NCBI RefSeq assembly: GCF_002261265.1
Contig: NZ_NEVK01000004.1
Span: 124,001 to 188,000 of the forward strand
Origin: Bordetella genomosp. 7
GTDB taxonomy: Bacteria; Pseudomonadota; Gammaproteobacteria; Burkholderiales; Burkholderiaceae_B
Direction: 5' to 3'
DNA length: 64,000 bases
In this document: one piece after another, positions 34,429 to 43,977 of the stretch
Layout of the letters: every line of letters starts with the position of its first letter
Numbering within the stretch: the stretch's first letter is position 1
Position numbers and translations under genes: made by a program
The notes under the pieces: model-generated
Database searches by the model: none
Seen by the model: the letters and a program-made list of their open reading frames with translations, nothing else
Told to the model about the DNA's origin: nothing

Positions 34429-37400
34429 TTAGTGGATCATGCGTTGCTGGACGTCAACCGCGCCCGATTTGAGTTCATCGGCGAATTTGGCCAGGGCCTC
34501 CGCAGGCACCTCATCGGTGTGCCGCGCGGCAACTTGCTCGACCTGGGCCAGTAAGTTGTCCTGACCCGACGGGGCGTCACCTTCGTTACGCAGCAGCTGG
34601 ACCAGTCGCGCCGCCAGCTTGGTCAGCGTCGGACTCTCGTTAAGGGCCATGACCGGCAGGCGGATCCCGAAGCGGCCTTCCAGCGCCACGACCAGCTCTA
34701 CACCCATCAGAGAATCCAGGCCCATGTCGTAGACCGAGACGTCGGCGTCGATCTTGTCGGCCGGTACCCGCAGGATTTCACCCACTTCGGCCTTGAGCAT
34801 GTCGACGAACAGGGGTTGCAGGGCATCGTCGTCCAGCGTGGCGAGCAACTGGGCAATGTCGTGCGCGCTGCCGTCATCTTCGCCGGTGTCGCTGGCGCGG
34901 CGGGCCAGCAGGCTGAACTTGGGCGTGCCTGCGCTGGGCAGGAAGCGGCGCAGGGCGCGCCAGTCCAGCTCGAGCACGGCCAGGTCACTGGCGTCGGCCA
35001 GCAACATCGCTTCCAGCGCCTGTAGTGCGGACTCCGACGCCAGGGCGGCGCCTCCCATGCGGCTTTGCAAGGCGTCCTTGACCTTCTTGTTGCGGGCCAG
35101 GTAGCCGACGTCGTCGATGGCGCCCCAGCGCACGCAAGTGGCGGGCAGGCCCTGCGCGCGCCGTTGCCGGCACAGCGCCTCGAGGAAGGCGTTGGCCGCA
35201 ACGTAGTTGGCCTGGCCGGGATTGCCGAACAGTGTGGTGGCGGACGAGAAGGTGATGAAGAAATCCAGCGGCAGGTGGCGCGTGGCCGCATCCAGCCGCA
35301 TGGCTCCGACGACCTTGGGCGCCAGGACGCGTTCGATTTGTTCGGCAGTCGCGCCACGTACCAGGCCATCGTCGATCACCATGGCGGCGTGTACGACGCC
35401 CTTCAGGGGCGGCATGTCGGCGGCGAGTTGCTGCATCAGGTTGGCCAGCGCCTGGGCGTCGGTGACATCGCACGCCGCGGCGTGGACAGCCACGCCGCGA
35501 GCCTGCAACGCGGCCAGGGCTTGCTGCGCGGCTTCGGACGCAGGGCCGCTGCGGCTGACCAGCGCCAGGTGGCGCGCGCCGCGGTCGGCCAACCATTGGG
35601 CGGTGCGCAGGCCGAAACCGCTGAGCCCGCCGGTGACCAGGTAGGAGGCCTCGGCCGACAGGGCCAGCTCCGCCGGGTTGTCGGCAGGCAGGGCTGCATC
35701 GTGTGCGCACTGGATGCCATTGCGATACGTGACGACTATCTTGCCTATCTGGCGCGACTGCTGCATGTAGCGGAACGCGTCCACGATGTCATTGGCGTCG
35801 AATTCCTGGTAGGGAAGCGGATGCAACGCGCCCTCGGCGAACAGGGCCATGACTTCGCCAAACAGGCGCCGCGTCAGGGCAGGGCGTTCGTGCATCAGCT
35901 GGTCGGCGTCAATGCCGAAATAGCTGATGTTGTTGCGGAACGGACGCAGGCCTATGCGCGTGTTCTCGTAGAAGTCGCGTTTGCCCAGTTCGAGGAAGCG
36001 TCCGAAAGGCTTGAGCACACGCAGGTTGCGATTGATGGCCTCGCCTGCCAAAGAGTTGAGCACGACGTCCACCCCTTTGCCGCCGGTGTCGGCCAGTATG
36101 GCGTCGGCATAGGCGAGCGATCGCGAGTCATAAATGTGCTGCACGCCCAGCAGCCGCAGGAAATCGCGCTTTTCGGCGGTGCCGGCAGTGGCATAGATTT
36201 CTGCGCCACGCCATTGCGCATACTGGATGGCGGCAATGCCCACGCCGCCTGCGGCGCCGTGTATCAGTACCTTTTCGCCTTCTTCGAGTTGGGCAAGGTG
36301 ATGCAAGGCATAGTAAACCGTGAAGAAAGTGCTGGGTATGGTGGCTGCCGCCTCGAACGAGATGCCCTGCGGAATGCGCGCGATGGCGTTTGCTGTGGTG
36401 TGCACGCGGTTGGCAAAGCTGGCGGGACCGAACCCCACTACCGCGTCGCCCGGCTGGTAGTCACCGCCGGCGTCCGGGCCTGCACGCAAGACTGTGCCGG
36501 CGAACTCGAGCCCCAGCGTCGGGCCCGCAAAGCCGCTTTCGATGGCTTCATCGGACAGCAGGCCCAGGGCGTACATCACGTCGCGGAAATTCAGCCCGGT
36601 GGCGTGGACGGCGATCTCGATTTCATGGGGGGCTAGTTCGGCCGGCTCGCAGGTCTCCCAGCGCAGGTTGCGCAACTGCCCCGGGAACTCGAAACCCAGG
36701 CGCATGCGGCCCACACTGCCGGGCGCGTCTTTTTCTGTTGCAGGGCGGGGGACCGTGCGCAGGCGCGGTGCGTAACGGTGTCCTTGGGGCGTGAGAGCGG
36801 CTTCTTGCTCGGCATCGGGCCACCTGAGCTCGCGTTCCAACGCATCCAGCACGGCGGCCGTGGGCCTCGCGTCCGGCAGGTCCAGCAGGCGCACGGCGAA
36901 CTGGGCTGCCTCATTGATCATGGTGCGGCCATATCCGCGCAGCGCCGCGTCGCCGGGCGTGGCGGTGGCGCCTCCGGGAGCCAGGTGCTGGGCAGCGCCC
37001 GCGGTGACGAGCCACAACGTCGCCGTACCGCCGTCACGTTCCAGCGCCTGCGCGGCGCCGGCAGCCAGCGCGCAACGGCGTACCTGCACAGCCAGCAAGG
37101 CCTGGGGGTCGGAGACATCCTGTGCGTGTGCCAGGCCATCCAGGTGCACAATGGCGTCGACCTGGCCCAATCGGGCCTTGGCCTGGCGGTAGGCCGAAGC
37201 AAATGCCGCGGGGTCTGTATCGCGTTGAATGTGGGTACGATGGCCCTGGGCCGCCAACCGCTCTGACAGGGCGTGAGCCAGCGCGGTTTCGGATTCGTCG
37301 GCGCTGGCCAGCAGCAGCAATCCGGAGGATGTCGTGGGCGAGGCGTCGGCGGTTGAAGTGCTGCCGGCTGTGGTCTGTGCGACGCCCACAAGCAGGTAGG

Positions 37401-40400
37401 GGCCACTGAGCGTGTCGGGGCTGAACTCGGCCAGCACAGTGACCGGGCACCCGTGTTGCGCCAGGGCCTCTTGCCAGAAGTGGGCCGTGTACTGGGACGA
37501 GGCTTTTCCGCCGTCGCTGGTGACGGCAGTCCACCAATCGGGCCGCGCGCCAGCCACCACGTCGAGCCAGCTTACCGGGTGTGCGCCGACCAGCACCAGC
37601 GTTGCGCCGGATTTCAGAAGGCCGCACGCATATTCGAGCATTTTCCGGGCATCGTCGGCGTATGCGGCGTCGGCGTGCAGGATGACCAGGTCGTGCCCGC
37701 GCATGGCAAGTTGGTCCGGAGTGCACGGCCGCGGTTCAAGCTGGCTGCAGCTCGCATCCGGGTAGCGTTCGAGCAGGCGCTGGGCGCGCTCGTGTGCTTC
37801 GGCACTGGGCGCGGCATAGTGGTAATCGGCTACGCCGAAGTCCAGGGCGCCGCAGCAGTCTTCGGCGAATGCCGGGGCATGGGCGCTGATTTCCAGGACT
37901 CCCAGGCGCGCGCCGGGCGGCAGGGCCGTTTGTGCGCGGGCGAGCAGCGTGCGCAGCGCGCCGCCAAGCTGTTCACGCGCCTGCGCCCCCAGAAGATGCC
38001 GCAACAGAGCAGCCGGAGAGGCCGTGGGAGGGCAGACGGCGTTCATGTCGGCGCGGCCTTGCAGCAGGTTCTCCAGGTGCAAGCCCACGCGACCGACCGC
38101 ATGTACTACGTGCGCGTAATCGGGGTATTCGCGCACCAGGCTGTTCCAGATATCGACGACATCTGGCGTTGCAGGCCCTTCTTCTGTGAATGTCCAACCG
38201 GTGGGCGCGCGTTCCAGCAGGCCTGCCTGGGCGGCGCGTTCCAACAGATGATCCAGCAGGGCGGATGCGTCCGGAGCAGTCTGGCGGCAACGCTCTACGG
38301 CTTTGTCATACAGGTGCGGGCCATTCTGCGCCAGCCCGCGCAAGGCGCGTACGGCGTAGCGGTCGCACAGGCTGTCGAGCAGCGGCTCGATTTCTTGCGC
38401 ATAGCATGCGTGCGTGCCCTGTTGCGCGGCCAGGGCAACGGCGCTGGCAAGCAGGTCTGACGCGGCGGCGGAGTCGAGCGTGCTGAGGGCGCTGCGAGGG
38501 TCGTGCGGATGCGGGCTGGGCACGCCCAGTTCGTCCAGGAAGTCGAGCGTTTCGCCGTAAGACTTGGCCAGGCGTATGCCGCGGAAACGCACGTCGTGCA
38601 CCGCCGCGATCTGTATGCCGGCAGCGTCGTACAGGGCAAACTCGGCAGTCAGCGAATGAGGGGCGCGCCGCAGCAGCCGGGCGCGCGCATAGGCGGGCGC
38701 GCCAGCGTCGGTGCGCAGCGAAACGCGGCCGATCTTGGCCGGCACGAAGGCCACGCCACGACTCATGGCAGGATCATCGCGCAACAACTGGATAATCAAC
38801 TGGAATGCATTGTCGAGCAACGCAGGGTGCAGGTGGCTGCGCTCCAGGTCGCGCTGCGGCATGTTGTCGGTTTGGAGCGCGGCCACGACGGTATCGTGCG
38901 ACAGCGTCCAGCCTTGCTTGATGGCCTGGAAGGCTGGCCCGTATTCCAGGCCCACGGCCTGCGTCAGCAACACATGACTGCTGGCAGTGAAGTCGGGCGC
39001 GCGCTCGGGGCATTCGATCGCCGGCTCGGCCAGCAGCGCGGGCCCGGCCTCGCGCAGAATGCGAGCCGTCGCGTGCAGCGTCCAGGGCTCGGTGCTGCCG
39101 ACATCCTTGGCCACGATGCGCAGGCTGCCATCCGCAGCATCGAGCGTGGTGCGCAGGCGTTTCGACGGACTGGCCGCCAGCAGCAGCGGTGCGCGTATTT
39201 CGAGTTCTTCGAGTTCCAGGTACTCGGCCGGTTGCCACTGCGCGGCGGCCGCCAGGGCAATCTCGGCAAAGCCCGTGCCGGGAAACACCGTAGCGTCGCC
39301 CACGACGTGGTCGGCCAGCCACGGGTACAGCGCCGTGTCGAGCTGGTTGTCCCAGACGCCATCGTGCTGGCGTACCGGATAGCCCAGCAAAGAGTGCACT
39401 TTGGCGCGCTGCAACTGGCCCAGCCCTTCGGGTGTGACGGGATGCCAGTGGCGCTCGCGCTGCCACGGATAGGCGGGAAGCGTGATGTGGCGGCCTTCCC
39501 AGGGAAAGAGATCTTGCCAGCTGATCTGCGCGCCGCTGCACAGGATCTGCCCGGCTGCGTCACGGATCTTTGCCGGCTCGTCATTGCCGCGGCTTGCGGT
39601 AAGCAGCACACGGCCCTTGCGGTCGGCGCCAGCCAGGGCGTCATTGATATACGAGCGCAATACCGGGTGCGGGCCGATTTCTACGTAAATGTTCTGGTCG
39701 CCTTGCACCAGGGCGTCGATTGCCTGCTGGAACTGCACGGGCTGGCGCACGTTGCGCCACCAGTATTCCGCATCCAGGCCCGTGCCGTCGATGGGCTGAC
39801 CGGTAACGGTGGAATAGAACGGTACGTAACCGCTTTGTGGCGCCAGGTTTGCCAGCGCCTTGCGCAAACCGGACCTGATGGGGTCCATCGCGGCGCTATG
39901 GAAGGCGTAGTCGAGGCCGAGCCGTTTGTAGAAAATCTGGCGTTCGGCCAGCACGGCCTCGATCGAGGCCATGGCCGCAGGGTCGCCGGCCAGCGTTGCG
40001 CCTCGACTGCTGTTGTAGCCAGCCACGCACACCGCTTGGGTCAATTGCAGTTCGGCAAGCAGCGCCTGGGCGGTCGCGCCGTCGACCCCGACTGCCGTCA
40101 TGCAACCCTGGCCTTTGGTGGTGCCTTGCAGGCGGCTGCGATGGAAAATGACCTGTACCGCGTCGGTCAGCGCAAGGGCGCCGCAGGCCCAACCCGCGGC
40201 GACTTCACCCACGCTGTGGCCCACCACGGCGGTGGGCTGGACGCCACGTTGCGCGAGCATCCGGGTAATGCCAACCTGGATGGCAAACAAGGCCGGCTGC
40301 GCAATTTCGGTGCGTTCGTACTGATTGGCAATGTCGGTGCGCGCCAATTCGTCGGCCAGCCGATAGCCGGCCAGCGGTTCAAAGCAGTTATCGATTTCGT

Positions 40401-42075
40401 GCACGGCTTCGGCAAAAACCGGCTCTGCCAGCAACTGGCGCCCCATGCCCGCCCATTGCGAGCCATTGCCGGAATACACAAAGACCGGGCCTTGGGCGCC
40501 GGGTATGGCGCTGCCCGTGGCCACGCTGTATTGCGCGGCGTCGCCGTCGGCGAATTGGCTCAGCGCCTGGGCGACGGTTTCGCTGTCGTTGCCATAGACG
40601 ACGGCGCGTTCCGCGTGCCATTCGCGGCGCATGGCGGAGTGATAGGCCACGTCGTACAGCGTGCGCGCCGGTTGGCCGCGCAGCACGCCGGCCAAGCTGT
40701 GCGCAGCAGCCTTCAAGGCCTCCGGCGTCTTGCCCGACACCACCACCGGCACTGCTGCGGTGCTTGCCAGCTTATCGGCCTGCTGGTCATTGCGCGCAGG
40801 AGGGCTTTGCAAGATGACATGGGCGTTTGCGCCGCCGAATCCGAAAGAATTCACGCCGATGGTGAGCGTGCCCGTGCGGCGCAGCGGGTAATTCTGTTGC
40901 GTGATCTCGATGTTCCAGTCCTGGAAATCGATGGCGGGATTGAGCGTGCGGATGCCTATGGTGGCCGGCACGGTGCGATGCTGCAGGCAGTAGATGGCCT
41001 TGACGAGCCCCGCCACGCCGGAGGCGGCTTCCAGATGCCCCAGATTGCTCTTGACCGACCCGATGGGCAAGGGGTTGCCGGGGCCACGAGGCTGGCCAAG
41101 CGCTGCGCCGATAGCGCGGGTTTCAATGGGATCGCCGACGGCGGTGCCGGTGCCGTGGGCCTCCAGGTAGTCGATCTCGGTCACGGGAATGCCCGCTTGC
41201 TCGTACACCTGGCGCATCAGCGCGATCTGGGCGTCGGCGTTGGGCACGGTGAGCCCCGACTTGCGTCCGTCAGTGTTGACGGCGCTGCCGGCGATCACCG
41301 CCAGGATGTTGTCGCCGTCGGCCAAGGCCTGGTCGTAATCTTTCAGCAGGAACAGGCCGCCGCCCTCGGACCGCACATAGCCGTCTCCAGATGCGTCGAA
41401 CACCTTGCAACGGCCGCCCGGCGACAGCATGGAAGCCTTGGAAAAGGTGATGAAGCCGTAGGGGTGCAGGTGCAGGCTGACGCCGCCGGCGATGGCCATG
41501 CTGGTCTCGCCGGTGACAATGGCCCGGCAGGCCTGATGCACGGCAACCAGTGATGACGAGCAGGCGGTGTCGACGGCCATGCTGGGGCCGTGCAGATCGA
41601 ATACATACGACAGGCGGTTGGCGGCAATGCTGGACGTATTTCCAGTTGCCATCGAGGCGTCGACGGCGCTCACATCGTCGGCCATGCGATAGGCGTAGTC
41701 GGCGCTGGCAATGCCGATATAGACACCGCAATCGCTGCCGCGCAGCGCCGAGGGACGCATGCCTGCGTGGTCGATGGTTTCCCAGCACAGCTCGAGCAAC
41801 AGGCGTTGCTGAGGGTCCATCAGCGCCGCTTCGCGCGGCGAAATGCCGAAGAAGTGCGCGTCGAAGCCCGACACGTCGCCGATAGACCCCGCAGCAAAGG
41901 TATATGCGGTGCCAGGGTGGTCTTTGGCCGGGTGCAGATAAGGGTCTTGCGCCCAGCGATCTGCTTCTACCTGCGTGACGAGATCACGACCGTTGAGCAG
42001 GTCTGGCCAATACCGTTCAGTATCGGTTTGCGGAAAACGGAACGAAAACCCCACGACGGCAACGCGCTTTGCCAT
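34429..42075 (-). CDS. wcbR: Iterative type I polyketide/fatty-acid synthase of capsule locus (RkpA/WcbR-like)
   Basis: 2548 aa. KS: active Cys in DTACSSS near 172, His in EAHGTGT and NLGHLEAA. AT: GHSVGE near 620 and YAFHS, a malonyl-like specificity motif. DH: DHVVGDATVFPG near 925, with the partner Asp in HPALLDNA. About 1290-1560 is a methyltransferase-like region whose SAM motif has degenerated to LEISAHAPA. ER: HGAAGGVG near 1942. KR: TGGLSGFG near 2150, Tyr in GQANYVAAN. ACP: DMGLDSLMG near 2454. About 70 residues follow, with no thioesterase. This full reductive set should make a saturated chain by repeated use, like fungal highly reducing PKS or animal FAS. AAGGAAG precedes the ATG. 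It forms a two-gene unit with the PLP enzyme. Confidence 0.92.
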   Translation of the reverse strand: MAKRVAVVGFSFRFPQTDTERYWPDLLNGRDLVTQVEADRWAQDPYLHPAKDHPGTAYTFAAGSIGDVSGFDAHFFGISPREAALMDPQQRLLLELCWETIDHAGMRPSALRGSDCGVYIGIASADYAYRMADDVSAVDASMATGNTSSIAANRLSYVFDLHGPSMAVDTACSSSLVAVHQACRAIVTGETSMAIAGGVSLHLHPYGFITFSKASMLSPGGRCKVFDASGDGYVRSEGGGLFLLKDYDQALADGDNILAVIAGSAVNTDGRKSGLTVPNADAQIALMRQVYEQAGIPVTEIDYLEAHGTGTAVGDPIETRAIGAALGQPRGPGNPLPIGSVKSNLGHLEAASGVAGLVKAIYCLQHRTVPATIGIRTLNPAIDFQDWNIEITQQNYPLRRTGTLTIGVNSFGFGGANAHVILQSPPARNDQQADKLASTAAVPVVVSGKTPEALKAAAHSLAGVLRGQPARTLYDVAYHSAMRREWHAERAVVYGNDSETVAQALSQFADGDAAQYSVATGSAIPGAQGPVFVYSGNGSQWAGMGRQLLAEPVFAEAVHEIDNCFEPLAGYRLADELARTDIANQYERTEIAQPALFAIQVGITRMLAQRGVQPTAVVGHSVGEVAAGWACGALALTDAVQVIFHRSRLQGTTKGQGCMTAVGVDGATAQALLAELQLTQAVCVAGYNSSRGATLAGDPAAMASIEAVLAERQIFYKRLGLDYAFHSAAMDPIRSGLRKALANLAPQSGYVPFYSTVTGQPIDGTGLDAEYWWRNVRQPVQFQQAIDALVQGDQNIYVEIGPHPVLRSYINDALAGADRKGRVLLTASRGNDEPAKIRDAAGQILCSGAQISWQDLFPWEGRHITLPAYPWQRERHWHPVTPEGLGQLQRAKVHSLLGYPVRQHDGVWDNQLDTALYPWLADHVVGDATVFPGTGFAEIALAAAAQWQPAEYLELEELEIRAPLLLAASPSKRLRTTLDAADGSLRIVAKDVGSTEPWTLHATARILREAGPALLAEPAIECPERAPDFTASSHVLLTQAVGLEYGPAFQAIKQGWTLSHDTVVAALQTDNMPQRDLERSHLHPALLDNAFQLIIQLLRDDPAMSRGVAFVPAKIGRVSLRTDAGAPAYARARLLRRAPHSLTAEFALYDAAGIQIAAVHDVRFRGIRLAKSYGETLDFLDELGVPSPHPHDPRSALSTLDSAAASDLLASAVALAAQQGTHACYAQEIEPLLDSLCDRYAVRALRGLAQNGPHLYDKAVERCRQTAPDASALLDHLLERAAQAGLLERAPTGWTFTEEGPATPDVVDIWNSLVREYPDYAHVVHAVGRVGLHLENLLQGRADMNAVCPPTASPAALLRHLLGAQAREQLGGALRTLLARAQTALPPGARLGVLEISAHAPAFAEDCCGALDFGVADYHYAAPSAEAHERAQRLLERYPDASCSQLEPRPCTPDQLAMRGHDLVILHADAAYADDARKMLEYACGLLKSGATLVLVGAHPVSWLDVVAGARPDWWTAVTSDGGKASSQYTAHFWQEALAQHGCPVTVLAEFSPDTLSGPYLLVGVAQTTAGSTSTADASPTTSSGLLLLASADESETALAHALSERLAAQGHRTHIQRDTDPAAFASAYRQAKARLGQVDAIVHLDGLAHAQDVSDPQALLAVQVRRCALAAGAAQALERDGGTATLWLVTAGAAQHLAPGGATATPGDAALRGYGRTMINEAAQFAVRLLDLPDARPTAAVLDALERELRWPDAEQEAALTPQGHRYAPRLRTVPRPATEKDAPGSVGRMRLGFEFPGQLRNLRWETCEPAELAPHEIEIAVHATGLNFRDVMYALGLLSDEAIESGFAGPTLGLEFAGTVLRAGPDAGGDYQPGDAVVGFGPASFANRVHTTANAIARIPQGISFEAAATIPSTFFTVYYALHHLAQLEEGEKVLIHGAAGGVGIAAIQYAQWRGAEIYATAGTAEKRDFLRLLGVQHIYDSRSLAYADAILADTGGKGVDVVLNSLAGEAINRNLRVLKPFGRFLELGKRDFYENTRIGLRPFRNNISYFGIDADQLMHERPALTRRLFGEVMALFAEGALHPLPYQEFDANDIVDAFRYMQQSRQIGKIVVTYRNGIQCAHDAALPADNPAELALSAEASYLVTGGLSGFGLRTAQWLADRGARHLALVSRSGPASEAAQQALAALQARGVAVHAAACDVTDAQALANLMQQLAADMPPLKGVVHAAMVIDDGLVRGATAEQIERVLAPKVVGAMRLDAATRHLPLDFFITFSSATTLFGNPGQANYVAANAFLEALCRQRRAQGLPATCVRWGAIDDVGYLARNKKVKDALQSRMGGAALASESALQALEAMLLADASDLAVLELDWRALRRFLPSAGTPKFSLLARRASDTGEDDGSAHDIAQLLATLDDDALQPLFVDMLKAEVGEILRVPADKIDADVSVYDMGLDSLMGVELVVALEGRFGIRLPVMALNESPTLTKLAARLVQLLRNEGDAPSGQDNLLAQVEQVAARHTDEVPAEALAKFADELKSGAVDVQQRMIH

Positions 42076-42172
42076 GTATTTCTTCCTTCGAACAAACAGC
42101 TGTCGAAATTTCTTGGTGTTATTTTTTACCGGGCGGGCGGCAAATCAGCCGGCTATTACGTAGGGCGTGCGG

Positions 42173-42201
42173 GATATACAGGCAATTGTTGAACAGACCA
42201 A
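42173..42201 (-). promoter_or_regulatory. Candidate sigma-70 promoter for synthase gene
   Basis: On the minus strand, -35 TTGGTC (42201-42196) and -10 TATATC (42178-42173) are separated by exactly 17 nt. They lie about 100 nt before the synthase ATG, within an AT-rich leader. Confidence 0.4.
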
Positions 42202-42574
42202 TAAAAAAGATAAATGGCGAGCAGGAAAGTGCTGGCGTAAGAAATGCTGGCTTCGCCGGAAAAAATAAAGGCGACTTGCTTCGAAAGCGAAGCGAGGCGC
42301 CTATTATCACCATTTCATGGGTCAAACCAGATGGCAAGATTTTACAGTTTATTGGGGTTGACTCAGGCAACTCTGCTGCGTCGCAAAAATCAGATACAAA
42401 ACAGCGAGGGTGTCCGCATCTCTAATCGTTGCAAATTAGCCTTAATAATCGAATTGTTAGGCTAATCAGGGCGCACCAGGTGAAAGCACGAGTTACAGAA
42501 AACTACGTGCCGTGAATGACGTTACCGCACTTGAGTTTCTGCGACGATTCAAAAATTAATTCTGTTGCTGCCAA

Positions 42575-42605
42575 AAATAAGGCCCCGCAACGCGGGGCCT
42601 TATTT
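42575..42605. terminator. Perfect bidirectional intrinsic terminator
   Basis: Arms AAATAAGGCCCCGC (42575-42588) and GCGGGGCCTTATTT (42592-42605) pair over 14 bp with a 3-nt loop. The A/T flanks give a U-tract in both directions. It lies 33 nt after the stop of the leftward amino-acid receptor gene and separates it from the capsule locus. Confidence 0.93.
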
Positions 42606-42637
42606 GCAATAAGACAGATCGGCGGTTCAGCTGATCA

Positions 42638-43765
42638 TTATTTGAACGCCGTCTTGCTTCCGTCTTTGTGCCACGTGAATACCTGGAACTCGAATTCATT
42701 CAGGTCGCCCTGTTTGTTCCAGGAAGTCTTGCCGATGGGGGTGTCGAAAGTATTGGCGTGCAAGTATTGCGCGACCTTGGTGGGGTCGGTGCTGCCGGAC
42801 CCCTTGATGGCGTCGGCGATGACTTGCGTGGCGGTGTAAGCGGTGAGCTGGAAGGCGCCGCTGGCATTGCGCTTCTTGCTTTCGAACGCCTTGACGATTT
42901 CGGCGTTGGCCGGGTTCTGGGTGAAGTCGGCCGGCAGGGTCAGCAGCATGCCTTCGGCGGCGTCGCCCGCAATGGCGTTGATGTCCGGATTGCCCACGCC
43001 TTCGGGACCCATGAACTTGGCCTTGACGCCCTGTTCGTTGGCCTGGCGCAGCAGCAGGCCCATTTCGGGGTGGTAGCCGCCGTAGTACACAAAATCCACA
43101 TTGTTGGACTTGAGCTTGGTAATGACTGCCGAATAGTCGCTGTCGCCGGCATTGATGCCTTCGAACACGGCGACCTTGACGCCGCCTTTCTCGAGGTTGT
43201 CCTTCACGGCGGTGGCAATGCCCTGGCCGTAGGATTGCTTGTCGTGCAGTACGGCGACCGCCTTGGGCTTGATTTTGTCGAGGATGAACTGGGCGGCGGC
43301 CGGGCCTTGCTGGTCGTCACGGCCTATGGTGCGGAAGATGAACTCGTAGTTCTTGCCGTCGGTAAGGGCGGGCGACGTGGCCGAAGGGGTGATCATGACC
43401 ACGCCTTCGTTGTTGTAGATGTCGGCGGCTGCGATGGTGGCGCCCGAGCACACGTGGCCTACCACAAAGCCGATTTCGTCGTTGACCACGCGGTTGGCGG
43501 CTACCGGCCCCTGCTTGGGTTCGCAGCCGTCGTCGATCACCACGGTTTCGAGTTTCTTGCCATCGACGCCGCCAGCGGCATTGATACGTTCGACGGCGGT
43601 GTCGACGCCTTCGCGGACCATTGCGCCGTACTGGGTAACGGGCCCGGTGGTGGGGCCGACCACGCCGATCTTGATGCTTTGCGCCTGCGCACCGGCCGAA
43701 ATGCCCAGGCCGACGGCCAGGCCTAGTGCGGCCAGCATCGGAGTAAGGCGAAACGATTGTGTCAT
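42638..43765 (-). CDS. Orphan branched-chain amino acid ABC receptor (LivJ type)
   Basis: 375 aa from ATG 43765, with AAAGGAGA upstream; the longer frame to 43918 is rejected. The signal peptide is MLAALGLAVGLGISAGAQAQ. The mature protein is a Peripla_BP_6 receptor: IKIGVVGPTTGPVTQYG, IDDGCEPKQGPVAANRVV, CSGATIAAADIYNNEG and FRTIGRDDQQGP. It is a clear paralogue of the LivJ at 52180-53295, sharing blocks such as AVLHDKQ.YG and GDSDYSAVITKLKS. No permease or ATPase genes adjoin it, so it may feed the Liv transporter encoded about 10 kb away. A perfect terminator follows. Confidence 0.92.
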   Translation of the reverse strand: MTQSFRLTPMLAALGLAVGLGISAGAQAQSIKIGVVGPTTGPVTQYGAMVREGVDTAVERINAAGGVDGKKLETVVIDDGCEPKQGPVAANRVVNDEIGFVVGHVCSGATIAAADIYNNEGVVMITPSATSPALTDGKNYEFIFRTIGRDDQQGPAAAQFILDKIKPKAVAVLHDKQSYGQGIATAVKDNLEKGGVKVAVFEGINAGDSDYSAVITKLKSNNVDFVYYGGYHPEMGLLLRQANEQGVKAKFMGPEGVGNPDINAIAGDAAEGMLLTLPADFTQNPANAEIVKAFESKKRNASGAFQLTAYTATQVIADAIKGSGSTDPTKVAQYLHANTFDTPIGKTSWNKQGDLNEFEFQVFTWHKDGSKTAFK

Positions 43766-43977
43766 GGGGAATCTCCTTTGCGTCGTTATATAAGCCGTCC
43801 GCGGATCGCGCGGCGCGTGGCTTGTGCCGGCAAGCATACCTGAAAGCCGGGCCGTTTTGCGGGGGACATCGGGGCAGAATGGGCGCCGGCACGCAATTGG
43901 CTTTATTCCCCCAGGCATATATGCAAAAGCCGATTTATTCGTTTGCGATCTTTAGCCGGCGGGGCATGATTGGCTGC

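Larger units (their letters stand above)
42076..42637. other. AT-rich region upstream of the polyketide synthase
   Basis: 562 bp between two leftward genes, with no supported gene. It holds a candidate promoter for the synthase (42173-42201), another weak extended -10 (TGATAATAG, minus strand, 42301-42309), and the livJ-like gene's terminator at 42575-42605. Base composition is clearly lower in GC than in the flanking genes. Confidence 0.55.

Noticed and set aside
38503-41553. 1016-codon rightward open frame
   Set aside because: Antisense to the KS-AT-DH part of the synthase; high GC third positions keep the opposite strand open. No recognisable domains.
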